The notes: generated from the sequence alone by a model not told the origin. A DNA stretch of 64,000 nucleotides from JANQOZ01 sp045106555 (GCA_045106555.1 JBGCET010000010.1:124001-188000); one strand, 5' to 3'. Shown: positions 8,582-17,840, counted from the first letter of the stretch. Translations and numbers: made by a program.

Positions 8582-9805
8582 CTACAAATGTCGCCTCGGT
8601 GGAACGACCGTATTGCCTAGCAGCAGACCACCGACCAGCGCCGCCAAGACAGTCACCACTGACACCGCTGCCGCCAAGCCATCGTCAACGTTGTCTGAGA
8701 ACATCAGGGTTAACGAGCGGTAACCCAGTGAACCAGGAACCAGCAGGATCACTCCAGGCAGGCGCATGATGGATGCCGGCTTGCTGAACAACCGCGAATA
8801 AAGATTACTGGCGGCAGCGACCGCCAATGCCGCAAAGAACACGCCAACATCCGCGCCCCAAGCCTGGCCGATGAATCCATTAACTGAATAGGCCAACACA
8901 CCGGCCAACCCCATTACTGGGTAGTCTGCTCGGCGCGCCTTGAATAGTGCCCCAAACGCGATACCCATAAGCAATACCGATGGCCACGTAAACCATCCCG
9001 GGGGGATGGAACCAACCACTGAATTTTCGGGCTCATAGCCCGCGGCAACCATGAGTTGAGTGGCCATAACCACACCCAGCGCCAGTTTCACCAGCGTAAT
9101 TGCCGCTCCGGCAAAACGCGCCGTACCCGACGCCAGGTGGCGTGTCGACAGCTCAGTAACTGCCATCGTCAGCGACAGCCCGGGCATTAGTACGATCAGC
9201 GCCCCAACAACGATCATTGGCGCGTTTCCGCCGCCCAGCAGGGAAGCCAGCCAATGAGCCAGCACGGTTATGACAAACGCGGCGATGGGCTCAAAGCTTC
9301 CAAGCTCAGCGAGTCTGGCCGAATTGAAACTGAAAATACCGGTGACGACCGCCAGTCCTGCTCCCAGGCCAATGTCAGTCCAGCTTCCTCCGAGCAATCC
9401 CACCGCCGCCATGCCAACCAAAGCCCAGGCGGTCAACACCAGCGGGACGGCATCGCGGCGCTGTTTTTCCAGGTCGTTCAGCTGCATCCAACCCTGCTGC
9501 AACGTCATGCTGGCGTTAGATACCGCCTCGCCGATGGCGTCCACCCTGCACAAACGACCAAGGTCATCTTCTCCGGGGTTGAGACGTAGCAGCTGGGTCG
9601 GACTGAGCATGTCATCACTGCCGGCCCCGTCTCGCCTGAACGACAAAAACATACTGGTTGGGGTTGAGAAGACGCCAACCTCAAGCTTGAGGCTGTGGGC
9701 TACGGTCTTGACTGCCCCCTCCAAACGGTGGGCACCGGCACCGTATTCATGCAGGCGCTGGGCCAGCAGCCGCACAAAGCGCACCTCAAGTGGGGGTGTT
9801 TTCAT
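8582..9805 (-). CDS. ThrE-type threonine/serine exporter family membrane protein
   Basis: 407 residues. The N-terminal soluble part (1-115) begins with VRFVRLLAQRLHEYGAGAHRLE, typical of the ThrE DUF1212 domain, and is followed by about ten hydrophobic segments covering both ThrE halves (GLGAGLAVVTGIFSFNSARL; VVGALIVLMPGLSLTMAVTE). The motif LVPGSLGYRSLTLM in the second half is the usual DUF3815 region. It is an inner-membrane exporter probably moving threonine, serine or small peptides by proton antiport; specificity is inferred from the family. It lies 123 bases downstream of, but on the same strand as, the TPR regulator start. Confidence 0.82.
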   Translation of the reverse strand: MKTPPLEVRFVRLLAQRLHEYGAGAHRLEGAVKTVAHSLKLEVGVFSTPTSMFLSFRRDGAGSDDMLSPTQLLRLNPGEDDLGRLCRVDAIGEAVSNASMTLQQGWMQLNDLEKQRRDAVPLVLTAWALVGMAAVGLLGGSWTDIGLGAGLAVVTGIFSFNSARLAELGSFEPIAAFVITVLAHWLASLLGGGNAPMIVVGALIVLMPGLSLTMAVTELSTRHLASGTARFAGAAITLVKLALGVVMATQLMVAAGYEPENSVVGSIPPGWFTWPSVLLMGIAFGALFKARRADYPVMGLAGVLAYSVNGFIGQAWGADVGVFFAALAVAAASNLYSRLFSKPASIMRLPGVILLVPGSLGYRSLTLMFSDNVDDGLAAAVSVVTVLAALVGGLLLGNTVVPPRRHL

Positions 9806-10000
9806 CGCTGACCGTACTCAAGTAGCCGTTGGGATATCACGCGTTTGGCAGGACACTGGCCCGGAACCTAAAGGTACCCTGCTGGGGTTCGACGACCACC
9901 GGTCGGTCAGATCCTGAGCCTAAATTGTACCGCCCTTTGGGTATGAGGCCAGCGCTAACGTCCAATCGACAATTTGGCGATGATGTGATCTGCTGAGGTC

Positions 10001-10741
10001 ATGGCAAGCATTCTGGTATTTCAACATGTTGCAGCGGAACCGCTGGGCACGTTGGACGCACTGATACGCAAGCGAGGTCATCGCATTCGGTTCGTGAATT
10101 TTGACCGGGAGCCCATGGCCCAGGTGGACGTTTCACGGTATGCCGGGCTAATCGTTCTAGGCGGTCCGATGATGGTCAGCGATCGCAGTCGCCTGACGCA
10201 TTTGCAAACCGAAATCAGCGCCCTTCGCCGGGCGGTAGAAATTGATCTGCCGGTGCTGGGAATTTGCCTGGGTGCCCAGTTACTGGCCCACGCACTAGGG
10301 GCCGAGGTTGGACCGTTGGCGCAGCCGGAAATAGGCTGGTATCCACTGACCCCCACCCGTCATGCGTGTTCAGACAACGTGCTGGGAGCACTTGATCAGC
10401 CAAGGCCCGTATTTCAGTGGCACTCCCACGGCTTTTCCTTGCCTGCCGGCGCCACTGCATTGGCTCGCTCAGAGCACTGTCCCTGCCAGGCCTTTCGCGT
10501 CCAGCGGGCCTACGGTTTTCAGTTTCATCTGGAAATGGAGCAAAAGCTGGTTGATCGTTGGCTGCACATACCCGCATACCAATCCGAGTTAAAGGCAGCA
10601 CAAACCTTTTCCTTAGAAGCCATACAAGAGCAAACTCAGCAACATATGCCTCAACTTAATACCCTGGCTGGGCAGGTCTTTAATCCATTCCTTGACCTTA
10701 TAGCGCCGCCCAGACAACGGGTAACCCTGCCGTCAAGGTGA
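10001..10741 (+). CDS. Class I glutamine amidotransferase-like protein (GMP synthase-like)
   Basis: A stand-alone GATase-1 domain of 246 residues. The nucleophile elbow LGICLGAQLLA carries the catalytic cysteine near residue 83, and QFHLEME provides the histidine and glutamate of the triad. The N-terminus (ILVFQHVAAEPLGTLDALI) is that of GMP synthase-like amidotransferases, the group that includes gamma-glutamyl polyamine hydrolases and glutathione-cleaving relatives. A GAGG ribosome site precedes the ATG. No synthetase partner is adjacent, so the role is unresolved. It ends exactly where the convergent hisN gene ends. Confidence 0.82.
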   Translation: MASILVFQHVAAEPLGTLDALIRKRGHRIRFVNFDREPMAQVDVSRYAGLIVLGGPMMVSDRSRLTHLQTEISALRRAVEIDLPVLGICLGAQLLAHALGAEVGPLAQPEIGWYPLTPTRHACSDNVLGALDQPRPVFQWHSHGFSLPAGATALARSEHCPCQAFRVQRAYGFQFHLEMEQKLVDRWLHIPAYQSELKAAQTFSLEAIQEQTQQHMPQLNTLAGQVFNPFLDLIAPPRQRVTLPSR

Positions 10742-11518
10742 TCAGCGATAGTTCAACAACGCACGAACCCTCTCATGAAGTCGACCATTGGTCGCTAACA
10801 CGGAAGTGGTATCCACTGTGATGGGACCACCGGACAAGTCCGTCATGATGCCGCCAGCTGTCTCCACCACCACCTTCAGAGCGGCGATATCCAAAATATT
10901 CACGTCGGACTCCACCACAATATCGATGCGCCCCGATGCCAGCAGATGATAGTGGTAGAAATCGCCATAACCACGAATTCGATCCGTCGCCCCGATCAGC
11001 TCTGCTAATGCGGGCCACGCATCGCTGGCAGCCAATGACTTGAGGTTTCCGGTGGAGACGGTCGCTCGGCTAAGGTCGTCAATTTCACTGACAGCGATGG
11101 GTTGATCATTCAACCAGGCGCCGACCCCTTTTAAGGCCCAGGCCCGTTCGCGAAATATCGGCGCATTGGATACGCCCAGCACCAGGTCGTTATTGTCCAT
11201 CAGCGCAATCTGGGTCGACAGAAAAGGATATCCACGTACAAAACTCTTAGTACCGTCAATGGGATCGATCAACCATAGATTGCGGCTTTCCTGGTTTCCC
11301 CGTCGTCCCGTTTCTTCACCGAAAAACCCGTGCTGCGGAAACGCCGCGCTGATAATGGCGTATATGGCTTTTTCGCAGGCTACGTCTGCTTCTGTGACCG
11401 GACTGTTGTCTTCTTTGTGGCGAACTGCAAGCCCTTGCTGATACGAGTTCACAATAATCTTTTCTGCTGCGTCCGCCGCGCTCATGGCGCAGGCCAGTCG
11501 CTCATCAACATTACTCAT
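10742..11518 (-). CDS. hisN: Inositol monophosphatase-family phosphatase, probable histidinol-phosphatase HisN
   Basis: A 258-residue member of the FIG/inositol monophosphatase superfamily. Metal-binding motifs are in order: GFFGEETG (Glu), WLIDPIDGTKSFVRGYP (the DPIDGT signature) and ESDVNILDIAALKVVVETAGG. The GTKSFVRGYP form and the length match HisN-type histidinol-phosphate phosphatases better than SuhB, which has GTTNF. It would dephosphorylate histidinol phosphate in histidine synthesis, in the cytosol with Mg2+. It follows gspN after 36 bases and may be read through from the gsp operon. Another sugar or nucleotide monophosphatase activity is possible. Confidence 0.78.
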   Translation of the reverse strand: MSNVDERLACAMSAADAAEKIIVNSYQQGLAVRHKEDNSPVTEADVACEKAIYAIISAAFPQHGFFGEETGRRGNQESRNLWLIDPIDGTKSFVRGYPFLSTQIALMDNNDLVLGVSNAPIFRERAWALKGVGAWLNDQPIAVSEIDDLSRATVSTGNLKSLAASDAWPALAELIGATDRIRGYGDFYHYHLLASGRIDIVVESDVNILDIAALKVVVETAGGIMTDLSGGPITVDTTSVLATNGRLHERVRALLNYR

Positions 11519-11554
11519 TCATCCACCCCGATCGACGTTGATATTAGAAATCTC

Positions 11555-12334
11555 TCACAGCTCTCTCAGTGCCACCAGCGGACCGAATATGTCCAGCCGC
11601 ACCTGCCCGGAAGCATCGGGGCGCCCAAACAACTGCAGCGCCTCGCGCAAACGGGGGTCGCCATTGCGGGGCGCCAGCTGCGCTCGCACTCGATAGGCGT
11701 GATTGGCAATGCTGACCTTACCGTCCAACGCCAACTCGCCGCCGCTATCTTTCAGCGTGCCCTGAATCGCCCCCTCGTCAAGAGTCTGCCAATTCAAGCC
11801 AAGATCACCCAAGACAATCCATTGGCCATTGCCTGAACCACCCCGCACGGCGGCGTCCCGCCACCAGGCCTCTCCAGTCAATGCCACCAGCCAACCCTCA
11901 TCATCGAGCTGTGCATGGTCCAAAGCAATTTCAAGCTGACCACCCAGTCCCATCATTGGCTGATTGAGGATATGCTGCAACCAGGTGGCGGGCAGGGTCA
12001 TCTGACTGTCCTGGGCCACCACCGCTCCGCCCCACTGGCGTCGCAGTTTGGTCTGTCCCGCAATATTTATGCCGTCAACCCACACACTAAGCTGGGGCCG
12101 CAGCGTAAATACACTAACCGCCGACAATGACCAGCTCACGGTGCCCAGGGCATAACCCTGCCAAGACGCTTGTCGGAAGGTGCCACGCCAGATTGTGCCG
12201 CTCACCTGCTGCAGTGTCAGTGCAGGGTTCATTTCGGCCAGACGTTTTTCCACCACCGAAGCGGGCATTTGAACAATCATCGCTCCGGCAATTGCCGCGA
12301 CAACCAAGCCAACCAACCATAGCCTTCGCTTCAC
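11555..12334 (-). CDS. gspN: Type II secretion system protein N
   Basis: 259 residues, with one N-terminal membrane helix (LWLVGLVVAAIAGAMIVQMP) followed by a periplasmic domain. The GspN family pattern is present: MPASVVEKRLAEMNPALTLQQVSGTIWRGTF and then the AsmA-like repeated strands. GspN is an accessory protein of the type II secretion machine in the inner membrane. The start overlaps the gspM stop by four bases. It is the last gsp gene of this cluster. Confidence 0.85.
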   Translation of the reverse strand: MKRRLWLVGLVVAAIAGAMIVQMPASVVEKRLAEMNPALTLQQVSGTIWRGTFRQASWQGYALGTVSWSLSAVSVFTLRPQLSVWVDGINIAGQTKLRRQWGGAVVAQDSQMTLPATWLQHILNQPMMGLGGQLEIALDHAQLDDEGWLVALTGEAWWRDAAVRGGSGNGQWIVLGDLGLNWQTLDEGAIQGTLKDSGGELALDGKVSIANHAYRVRAQLAPRNGDPRLREALQLFGRPDASGQVRLDIFGPLVALREL

Positions 12335-12798
12335 TGAGTAACCGGTTCGGCCAGTAACAGCCGCACGTTAACAACCCCGGGCAAACCGGCCTGATCAATA
12401 CTGGCCTCAGCCACCGAGACACCGTAACGCTGTTGCAACACGCTCAGCCACCGCATCAGTGTGTCGAAGGACGCGTTTTCCAACCACACTCGCAGCTGTC
12501 CTTCGTTGCCAGGTTCGGCGCGGCGCCAGGAGTCCGCCATGCCGGCACCCCTGGCCGAGCTCTCCGCCAGCGAAAGCAACGACTGTCCGCCCCGACTGAC
12601 AGGCGCACCACTGGCGCTGAGCCTTTCTACCTGGGCCGCCGCTGCACGTATCCAAGGCAGTTCGCTGTTGAGCGTCGACACCTGCCGGGTGAGGCGCTCA
12701 TGCTGCCCTGACAATGGTCGCCAAACCGCCAGCCACACCACAAAGATCGTGAGGGAAAACCCTGCCAGCCCCAGCATCGCCTTCTCACGCGCGCTCAT
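12331..12798 (-). CDS. gspM: Type II secretion system protein M
   Basis: 155 residues with the bitopic GspM topology: a short cytosolic start (MSAREKAMLGLA), one helix (GFSLTIFVVWLAVWRPL), then a coiled-coil and a small periplasmic ferredoxin-like domain. It partners GspL in the inner-membrane platform that couples the GspE ATPase to the pseudopilus. Overlaps of four bases with both gspL and gspN support one transcript. The sequence of GspM is weakly conserved, so the call rests on topology, size and position. Confidence 0.85.
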   Translation of the reverse strand: MSAREKAMLGLAGFSLTIFVVWLAVWRPLSGQHERLTRQVSTLNSELPWIRAAAAQVERLSASGAPVSRGGQSLLSLAESSARGAGMADSWRRAEPGNEGQLRVWLENASFDTLMRWLSVLQQRYGVSVAEASIDQAGLPGVVNVRLLLAEPVTQ

Positions 12799-14000
12799 CC
12801 GGCGTCTCCCGCGCCAATCCGCATACGAACCCGGGTTCCGCTGACCACCGTTTCGCTGGACTCGATCACGACCGCTACGGGGGCCTGCTCGGTAATCTGC
12901 CGGCGCAATGATTCCACCTGCCCCAGAGAGCCCGCGGTCAGGTCCAGCATCAGGCCATCAGAACGAAAGTTGATGGACGACAAGTTGATACCACCGTCTT
13001 GAACCAACGCCGGACCGACAATCTCCAGCAGGTAGAAAAACCCGTTCTGACTGCCTCCACCCGCGCCGCGCGAGCGGCTGAGGCTGGCGGTCAAGACCTC
13101 ACGATAGCTGCGGCCAGGAGGAATCGGTGATACCACTGCCAATACCTGCTGGCGGGCCGCGGCATCCAGCACACTCATCTGTTGCTTCAGGTCGGCGACC
13201 TCCAGATAACGGCCGACCAACACCATCAATCCAGCCGCGCACAGCGCCGCGGCAGCCCATCGCCAGACCTTGGCCGTCCGAGCCGCACTGTCGCCACGGG
13301 CCTGCCATCTGCCCAGCAGCAGATTTAGACCCATCTTGGATGGCGTCACCTCCAACCCCTGGGGCCAGGGAGCAGCAGCCACCAACTGGGTGGGCAGGGT
13401 TGTCATGCTGTCTTGCCACTGATGCTCAGGGTCTGCGACCTGTAATTGCTTGATTTGAGGATTCAACGACAACATCAAAGCCAAATCGCCCAGACTGGAC
13501 TCAAAAGCCTCCTGAGTGCCACACCGCACTAACGCCGATGGTCCATCGATTAACACGTTCGCTTGATCTGCACGCTCGGGTAGCGCCAGCGCCAGCGGCA
13601 ACGGCGCCATCACATCTGGCTCAAGCCCGGCGTCGTTCAGGGTCGCCATCCAGCGCTCCATAGCCTCGGCGCTGACAGCCGCAGCGATATGGGACGCAGA
13701 CGGTTCATCCCCTCCAGGAGAGAGTTTCAGTTTGGGCCCCAAAGCGAAATGGTAGTGATCCACGTCCTGAACCAGCTGGTCTTCCATGGCAAAGGGCAAG
13801 GCCTGCAGCAGTCGCTGCCGACTCCCTGCAGGGAGACTCACCCGACTCAGCAATACCTCACGCCCCGGCACCAGCACTACCAGCGGGAGGCGGCCCTGAG
13901 CGGGTATTCGGGAAAGCTCACCCTGACCCTGCCCATGCTGGGGGTGCCACCATTGAGGAGTGCGCCCTGCCAGAGACAAAATTATGTATTCAGCCGCCAA
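12795..14000 (-). CDS. gspL: Type II secretion system protein L
   Basis: 401 residues from the preferred start. The cytosolic part has the actin-like GspL fold (ALPFAMEDQLVQDVDHYHFALG is the family signature). One membrane helix (WRWAAAALCAAGLMVLVG) is followed by a periplasmic ferredoxin-like domain. It recruits the GspE ATPase and binds GspM. An open frame begins at 14087, but TTG at 14000 has AGAGGA ten bases upstream and starts just before the usual N-terminal strand (AAEYIILSLAG), so I prefer it. The 121 bases up to gspK then form the only real gap in the gsp cluster. Confidence 0.85.
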   Translation of the reverse strand: MAAEYIILSLAGRTPQWWHPQHGQGQGELSRIPAQGRLPLVVLVPGREVLLSRVSLPAGSRQRLLQALPFAMEDQLVQDVDHYHFALGPKLKLSPGGDEPSASHIAAAVSAEAMERWMATLNDAGLEPDVMAPLPLALALPERADQANVLIDGPSALVRCGTQEAFESSLGDLALMLSLNPQIKQLQVADPEHQWQDSMTTLPTQLVAAAPWPQGLEVTPSKMGLNLLLGRWQARGDSAARTAKVWRWAAAALCAAGLMVLVGRYLEVADLKQQMSVLDAAARQQVLAVVSPIPPGRSYREVLTASLSRSRGAGGGSQNGFFYLLEIVGPALVQDGGINLSSINFRSDGLMLDLTAGSLGQVESLRRQITEQAPVAVVIESSETVVSGTRVRMRIGAGDAG

Positions 14001-14121
14001 CGATTGTGTGTCCTCTACAAAACCCAAAACACTTTGAGGCAGGCAGTTTAATCGATTGCCCGCCTGGCTGTTGAAAAAGCCCGACAAAACTCAACTTTCT
14101 GCTTCGCGCACGCACTGTCTT

Positions 14122-15111
14122 TCAGGATGGGGGATTGGCCGCCACCGTGTTTCCAGAGGGGAATCGATCGGGGCTGCGCCAGCGGACAAAATAGCCCAAA
14201 TCTGTCTCTTCGATAAAGCTCAGGAATCTGCGTTGGCGTCCGTCAATATCAATGAGACCTCGGGCCAAAAAATGTTGGCTGTTAAGCCCGATTCGTTGGG
14301 TTATCTCCAGCTGACGCAGAGTTTGCGCGTAGGGCCTAAGTTCAGGATGATCAAAAAATGCGGTTAGGGACTCGAAGTTGGCCCTACCCTCTTGAAACAG
14401 GCTTTCGGCAATCGGTCTTGTGATTAATGGGTGTAGCGCCATGAGCACCTCAACGGTCGCAGTATTCACGTTTACCGGAGTGGCTTGGCCCGTCACTGGA
14501 ATAACGCTTACGTGAGGTGCCAATCGATTGAAGATCGCTGGCGTTACACCTTGTACCAGTCGAAGTTCAGACACGTCGACAAACGGCGCGTTGGCAGCAC
14601 GATAGGGTTGGCGAAGACGACCATAGCTGTCGTCCTCGGCGCCATCGCGCTCGATGGTAGTGTCGCCGTCAATCCAATCTACGCAACGGTTGGCGAGATT
14701 TGAGTCCAGCTCAAGCGCGATCAACAATCGCTGAAACATGTCCAATTGAACAGCATCCCGGCGGCCGTTGATCACCAGATTGTTGAGATTGAAGCGGCCA
14801 TCCAGATCTTCCATTCGGCCGCTCAAGCGCCCTTCATCCAGCTCTACCACCGGCAATTCACTGGCCCAGGGTTCCAGCCGGGAGTCGTGCCCGGCCGACT
14901 CCTGGGCATCCAGTTCCAGAGCGGCGATGGCCCATAGCTCCAACCCTCTGGCGTACTGATAGCCCCGCTCGGTGGCTAGCAAATTTCCTGTACGTCGAAT
15001 ATCCATCTGCATGTGATGGGCCATGGATACGGCTAAGATGGTAGCCAGGGCTACGACCAATAACGCAGTTATCAGAGCCACCCCTTGTTGACTGCAGCGA
15101 CGGCAAGTCAT
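14122..15111 (-). CDS. gspK: Type II secretion minor pseudopilin GspK
   Basis: 329 residues. Prepilin-type N-terminus MTCRRCSQQG/VALITALLVVAL, cleaved after Gly10; the position-5 glutamate of ordinary pseudopilins is absent, as is normal for GspK. Typical later parts are LDGRFNLNNL, CVDWIDGDTT and the helical inserted domain, ending with VNVNTATVEVLMAL. GspK caps the pseudopilus tip with GspI and GspJ. A much longer frame reaches 15342, but the ATG at 15111 overlaps the gspJ stop (ATGA) and gives the correct leader. Confidence 0.93.
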   Translation of the reverse strand: MTCRRCSQQGVALITALLVVALATILAVSMAHHMQMDIRRTGNLLATERGYQYARGLELWAIAALELDAQESAGHDSRLEPWASELPVVELDEGRLSGRMEDLDGRFNLNNLVINGRRDAVQLDMFQRLLIALELDSNLANRCVDWIDGDTTIERDGAEDDSYGRLRQPYRAANAPFVDVSELRLVQGVTPAIFNRLAPHVSVIPVTGQATPVNVNTATVEVLMALHPLITRPIAESLFQEGRANFESLTAFFDHPELRPYAQTLRQLEITQRIGLNSQHFLARGLIDIDGRQRRFLSFIEETDLGYFVRWRSPDRFPSGNTVAANPPS

Positions 15112-15722
15112 GGCACTTCTACACTGTCCAAAGCAAAAACCCGAGCGATCTGGCCGGCTTGTTCGTGCACGAGTTCGATGCGCAACGCTTCGGGCAGCGG
15201 CGGGGGTTGTTCCAGACCTTGCGGTGGCCATACATCCAGCCAGCGGCCCCGGTGGTAAAAACTGAGGCTGAAATCGCTGAGGTTGTCCAGTAACTGGCGG
15301 TCGATGGCCTGGGTTGCCGGAGAGCGATCGAGGCTGGCCCACTGCAGCCGTCGCAGGGTACCCCGCTGCCAGCGGTATTCCACTCGTTGAAGATTAGATC
15401 GCGGTGCCGCTGAGGGGTTCGCCCAGCCGCCGCGAGTAAGAGAAATACGGCGTCGGTTACCCACAACTGCCGGGATTGGGTCGCCGTATTGATCCCGCAC
15501 CGGACGGGCAACCGGATAGCGGAAATCCTGTTCAATCAGGCGCACTGCGCGCTGCAGCGTGGCGCGCCGGTCAGCATCAATCCGCAGCAGATTGCTGGCT
15601 TTCACACTGCCGCTAAGGCCTCCGTAAGCCAGCACCGACAGCGTCGAAAAAATTGCCAGAGCGATCACCAGCTCCAGCAGGGTAAAACCATTGTCGAAAA
15701 ACTCTGACGGCTGGGTCTTCAT
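15108..15722 (-). CDS. gspJ: Type II secretion minor pseudopilin GspJ
   Basis: 204 residues. Prepilin leader MKTQPSEFFDNG followed by FTLLELVIALAIFSTLSVLAYGG, with the cleavage glycine and Glu5. The globular part includes the GspJ features RAVRLIEQDFRYPVARPVRD and YRWQRGTLRRLQW. It belongs to the pseudopilus tip complex. The open frame continues to 15848, but ATG 15722 overlaps the gspI stop by four bases and gives a normal leader. Confidence 0.93.
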   Translation of the reverse strand: MKTQPSEFFDNGFTLLELVIALAIFSTLSVLAYGGLSGSVKASNLLRIDADRRATLQRAVRLIEQDFRYPVARPVRDQYGDPIPAVVGNRRRISLTRGGWANPSAAPRSNLQRVEYRWQRGTLRRLQWASLDRSPATQAIDRQLLDNLSDFSLSFYHRGRWLDVWPPQGLEQPPPLPEALRIELVHEQAGQIARVFALDSVEVP

Positions 15723-16093
15723 TGGGCTGGCGCAAATCCGGCTAAACTCACCACCGGCTGAAGACGGGCTGAGTCGGCAAACACCTCGACATCCATTCTC
15801 AATATGGAATCCACGTCCGTCTGGGTGACCGTCATTTCCCAATACCATCGATCCTGGCCCATGGTGGTTTGTCCCTGGCGTCTACCCACCGTCAGTTGAT
15901 TTACATCGAGTCGTGCCATTTCCACGGCGTTACTGGCCACCCAACCTGCCAGAGTCAAATCATCCAGAATTTGCGCCGAGCGAGCCTGCTGTATGCCAAG
16001 ACGGGTGATGGCGGCGAGCCCCACAGCGACAACAATAAGCGCTACCAGCACTTCCAACAGGGTGAAACCGCGGCTACGAACGTTACCGGTCAT
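15719..16093 (-). CDS. gspI: Type II secretion minor pseudopilin GspI
   Basis: 124 residues. Leader MTGNVRSRG then FTLLEVLVALIVVAVGLAA, followed by the GspI helix pattern TLAGWVASNAVEMARL and the strand WYWEMTVTQTDVDSILRMDVEV. It nucleates the GspI-J-K tip complex. The open frame extends to 16156, but the ATG at 16093 gives a proper prepilin leader and an 11-base overlap with gspH. Confidence 0.92.
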   Translation of the reverse strand: MTGNVRSRGFTLLEVLVALIVVAVGLAAITRLGIQQARSAQILDDLTLAGWVASNAVEMARLDVNQLTVGRRQGQTTMGQDRWYWEMTVTQTDVDSILRMDVEVFADSARLQPVVSLAGFAPAQ

Positions 16094-16595
16094 TGTCGGC
16101 GTCAACAGCTGCCAGCCGCCCGTCATCATCAACTGTAACCATGAAGCGGGCATCATCGATCACTAAACTGGCGCTGAAGGGGGTAATTTCGCCGGAGGAG
16201 TCACACACAATCTGGGGTAAATCGGCGTCTTCATTCAGCGCCTCATTCCACGTAAGCTCAAGCTCAAGTGGCGGCTCGAGCAACCGGGGGACAAACAGTT
16301 TTTCTTCTCTTGCCTGCCATTGTTCGCCGTCCCACCAATGAAAGTCGTAGCCATCCGGAGCCATCCGAACGCCGCCCTCCCGGCCCAACAGCACCGCTTC
16401 GTCGCAGTGCTGATTTACCAGGTAGACCAGCGCTTGGCGGGCGTTGCTCGCTTTGGCCTGGGGACCCGCAAGCCCTGCCGACAGCATTAAGGTGGACGCC
16501 ACAATCGCCAGAATTACGGTCACTACCAGCAGCTCCAGCAAAGTAAAGCCAGCGTGCCTGGTAAAGCCTGTCGTTAAACTTGTGACTTTGGTCAT
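16083..16595 (-). CDS. gspH: Type II secretion minor pseudopilin GspH
   Basis: 170 residues with leader MTKVTSLTTGFTRHAG and hydrophobic helix FTLLELLVVTVILAIVASTLML. The remainder is a small beta-rich domain containing HQCDEAVLLGREGGVRM-like spacing seen in GspH/FimT proteins (here NQHCDEAVLLGREGGVRMA). GspH links the tip complex to the GspG shaft. It lies 24 bases after gspG and overlaps gspI. Confidence 0.9.
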   Translation of the reverse strand: MTKVTSLTTGFTRHAGFTLLELLVVTVILAIVASTLMLSAGLAGPQAKASNARQALVYLVNQHCDEAVLLGREGGVRMAPDGYDFHWWDGEQWQAREEKLFVPRLLEPPLELELTWNEALNEDADLPQIVCDSSGEITPFSASLVIDDARFMVTVDDDGRLAAVDADNDR

Positions 16596-16619
16596 CGCCT
16601 GGATGCGCGGGTCAGGCTA

Positions 16620-17048
16620 TCAGGAGCCCCAGTTGCCGATATCAGCACCAGCGCCTTCCCCTCCGGGTTGGCCATCAGCGCCCAGGGAATAGACATCGAC
16701 GGCGCTGCGACTGCCTGGATTGGCATACAGGTAATCGTTACCCCAGGGGTCTTTCGGCAAGCGTTTGATATAGCCCCCGGCAGCATAACTGCGGGGTTCG
16801 GGTTGCCCACCAGGGCGACTGACCAAAGCCTGCAAACCCTGTTGAGTGCTGGGGTAAAATGCGTTTTGCAGCTTATAAATTTCCAGCGCCTGCTCCAGGG
16901 TGGCGATATCGCTTTCCGCCGCCGTTTTTCGGGAGTCTTCGGTGACCCCACCTACATTAAGAACTACCACCGTGCTCAGGATGCCGATGATAACCACAAC
17001 CACCAGAATTTCGATCAGGGTAAATCCCCGGTTTGACTTGACGTTCAT
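16620..17048 (-). CDS. gspG: Type II secretion major pseudopilin GspG
   Basis: 142 residues. Leader MNVKSNRG then FTLIEILVVVVIIGILSTVV, followed by the signature AAESDIATLEQALEIYKLQN, YPSTQQGLQALV and the calcium-loop end DPWGNDYLY and VDVYSLGADG. GspG polymerises into the pseudopilus that pushes substrates through the GspD secretin. An open frame runs to 17285, but the ATG at 17048 is the family start. gspC, gspD, gspE and gspF, which normally precede gspG, are absent; the divergent rsmE starts 60 bases away. Confidence 0.95.
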   Translation of the reverse strand: MNVKSNRGFTLIEILVVVVIIGILSTVVVLNVGGVTEDSRKTAAESDIATLEQALEIYKLQNAFYPSTQQGLQALVSRPGGQPEPRSYAAGGYIKRLPKDPWGNDYLYANPGSRSAVDVYSLGADGQPGGEGAGADIGNWGS

Positions 17049-17108
17049 GTATGACTCATCGAGATTGTCTACGATCCTCACCATACTTGAGAAGGACACA
17101 CCACGACA

Positions 17109-17840
17109 ATGAGGCAGCAGCGTCTTTATGTGCACGGCGGGCCAACCGACGGTGGCTGGACTTTGCCGGACAAACGCGCCCATTACCTGCGCCGGGTCTT
17201 GCGCCTGCGCGAGGGATACACGCTCACAGCCTTTGACGGCAGTGGCGCAGCCTGGGAGGTTCGCCTGGCAGATGCCAGCGGCCAACGACTGGAAATTATC
17301 CGCGAACTTAAGCCGACGCCGCCCTGCGGTTTACCGGTGTTGCTGATGCAGTGTGTGGGTCGCGGCGAACGGATGGATTATGCACTGCAAAAATCCACCG
17401 AACTTGGCGTCTCCCATATCATGCCGGTTCTGTCTGAGCGGACCGAAGTTCGCCTGTCGGGTGAGCGGGCGGCAAAACGGCTGGCCCATTGGCAGGGCGT
17501 GATCACTCAGGCATGTGAACAAAGCGGGCGCAATTATTTGCCCAAACTGACCAAGCTGCAGCCGCTGGATCAGGCAATTGGGGCAGTCTGTGACAGCTAT
17601 GATCGCCGAATGGCTTTGGCACCAACCGGCGTACCGCTGAGACGTGGCGATAGTGCCCCGCAAAAACTGGCCGTACTGATTGGGCCTGAAGGGGGGTTGA
17701 CGGATGATGAAATTGAGGCCGCCAGTCGACACGGCTTTCAAGCGACAGCGTTTGGACCGCGAATACTGCGTACCGAAACCGCGGGGCCTGCTGTGATGGC
17801 CGCTGCGCAAAGCTTGTGGGGTGACTTGGCTCAGCCATAA
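17109..17840 (+). CDS. rsmE: 16S rRNA (uracil-1498 N3)-methyltransferase
   Basis: 243 residues, the same length as the E. coli enzyme. It has the N-terminal PUA-like domain (RLYVHG, HYLRRVLRLREG) and a C-terminal SPOUT knot domain with QKSTELGV, QACEQSGR, LIGPEGGLTDDEIEA and LGPRILRTETA-like (here FGPRILRTETAGPAVMAA). It methylates U1498 in 16S rRNA using SAM. It is divergent from gspG and convergent with the thioesterase-like gene. No unusual residues were noticed. Confidence 0.95.
   Translation: MRQQRLYVHGGPTDGGWTLPDKRAHYLRRVLRLREGYTLTAFDGSGAAWEVRLADASGQRLEIIRELKPTPPCGLPVLLMQCVGRGERMDYALQKSTELGVSHIMPVLSERTEVRLSGERAAKRLAHWQGVITQACEQSGRNYLPKLTKLQPLDQAIGAVCDSYDRRMALAPTGVPLRRGDSAPQKLAVLIGPEGGLTDDEIEAASRHGFQATAFGPRILRTETAGPAVMAAAQSLWGDLAQP

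Noticed and set aside
14001..14087. Upstream extension of gspL to the ATG at 14087
   Set aside because: The extra 29 residues do not fit GspL and the TTG at 14000 has a good ribosome site.
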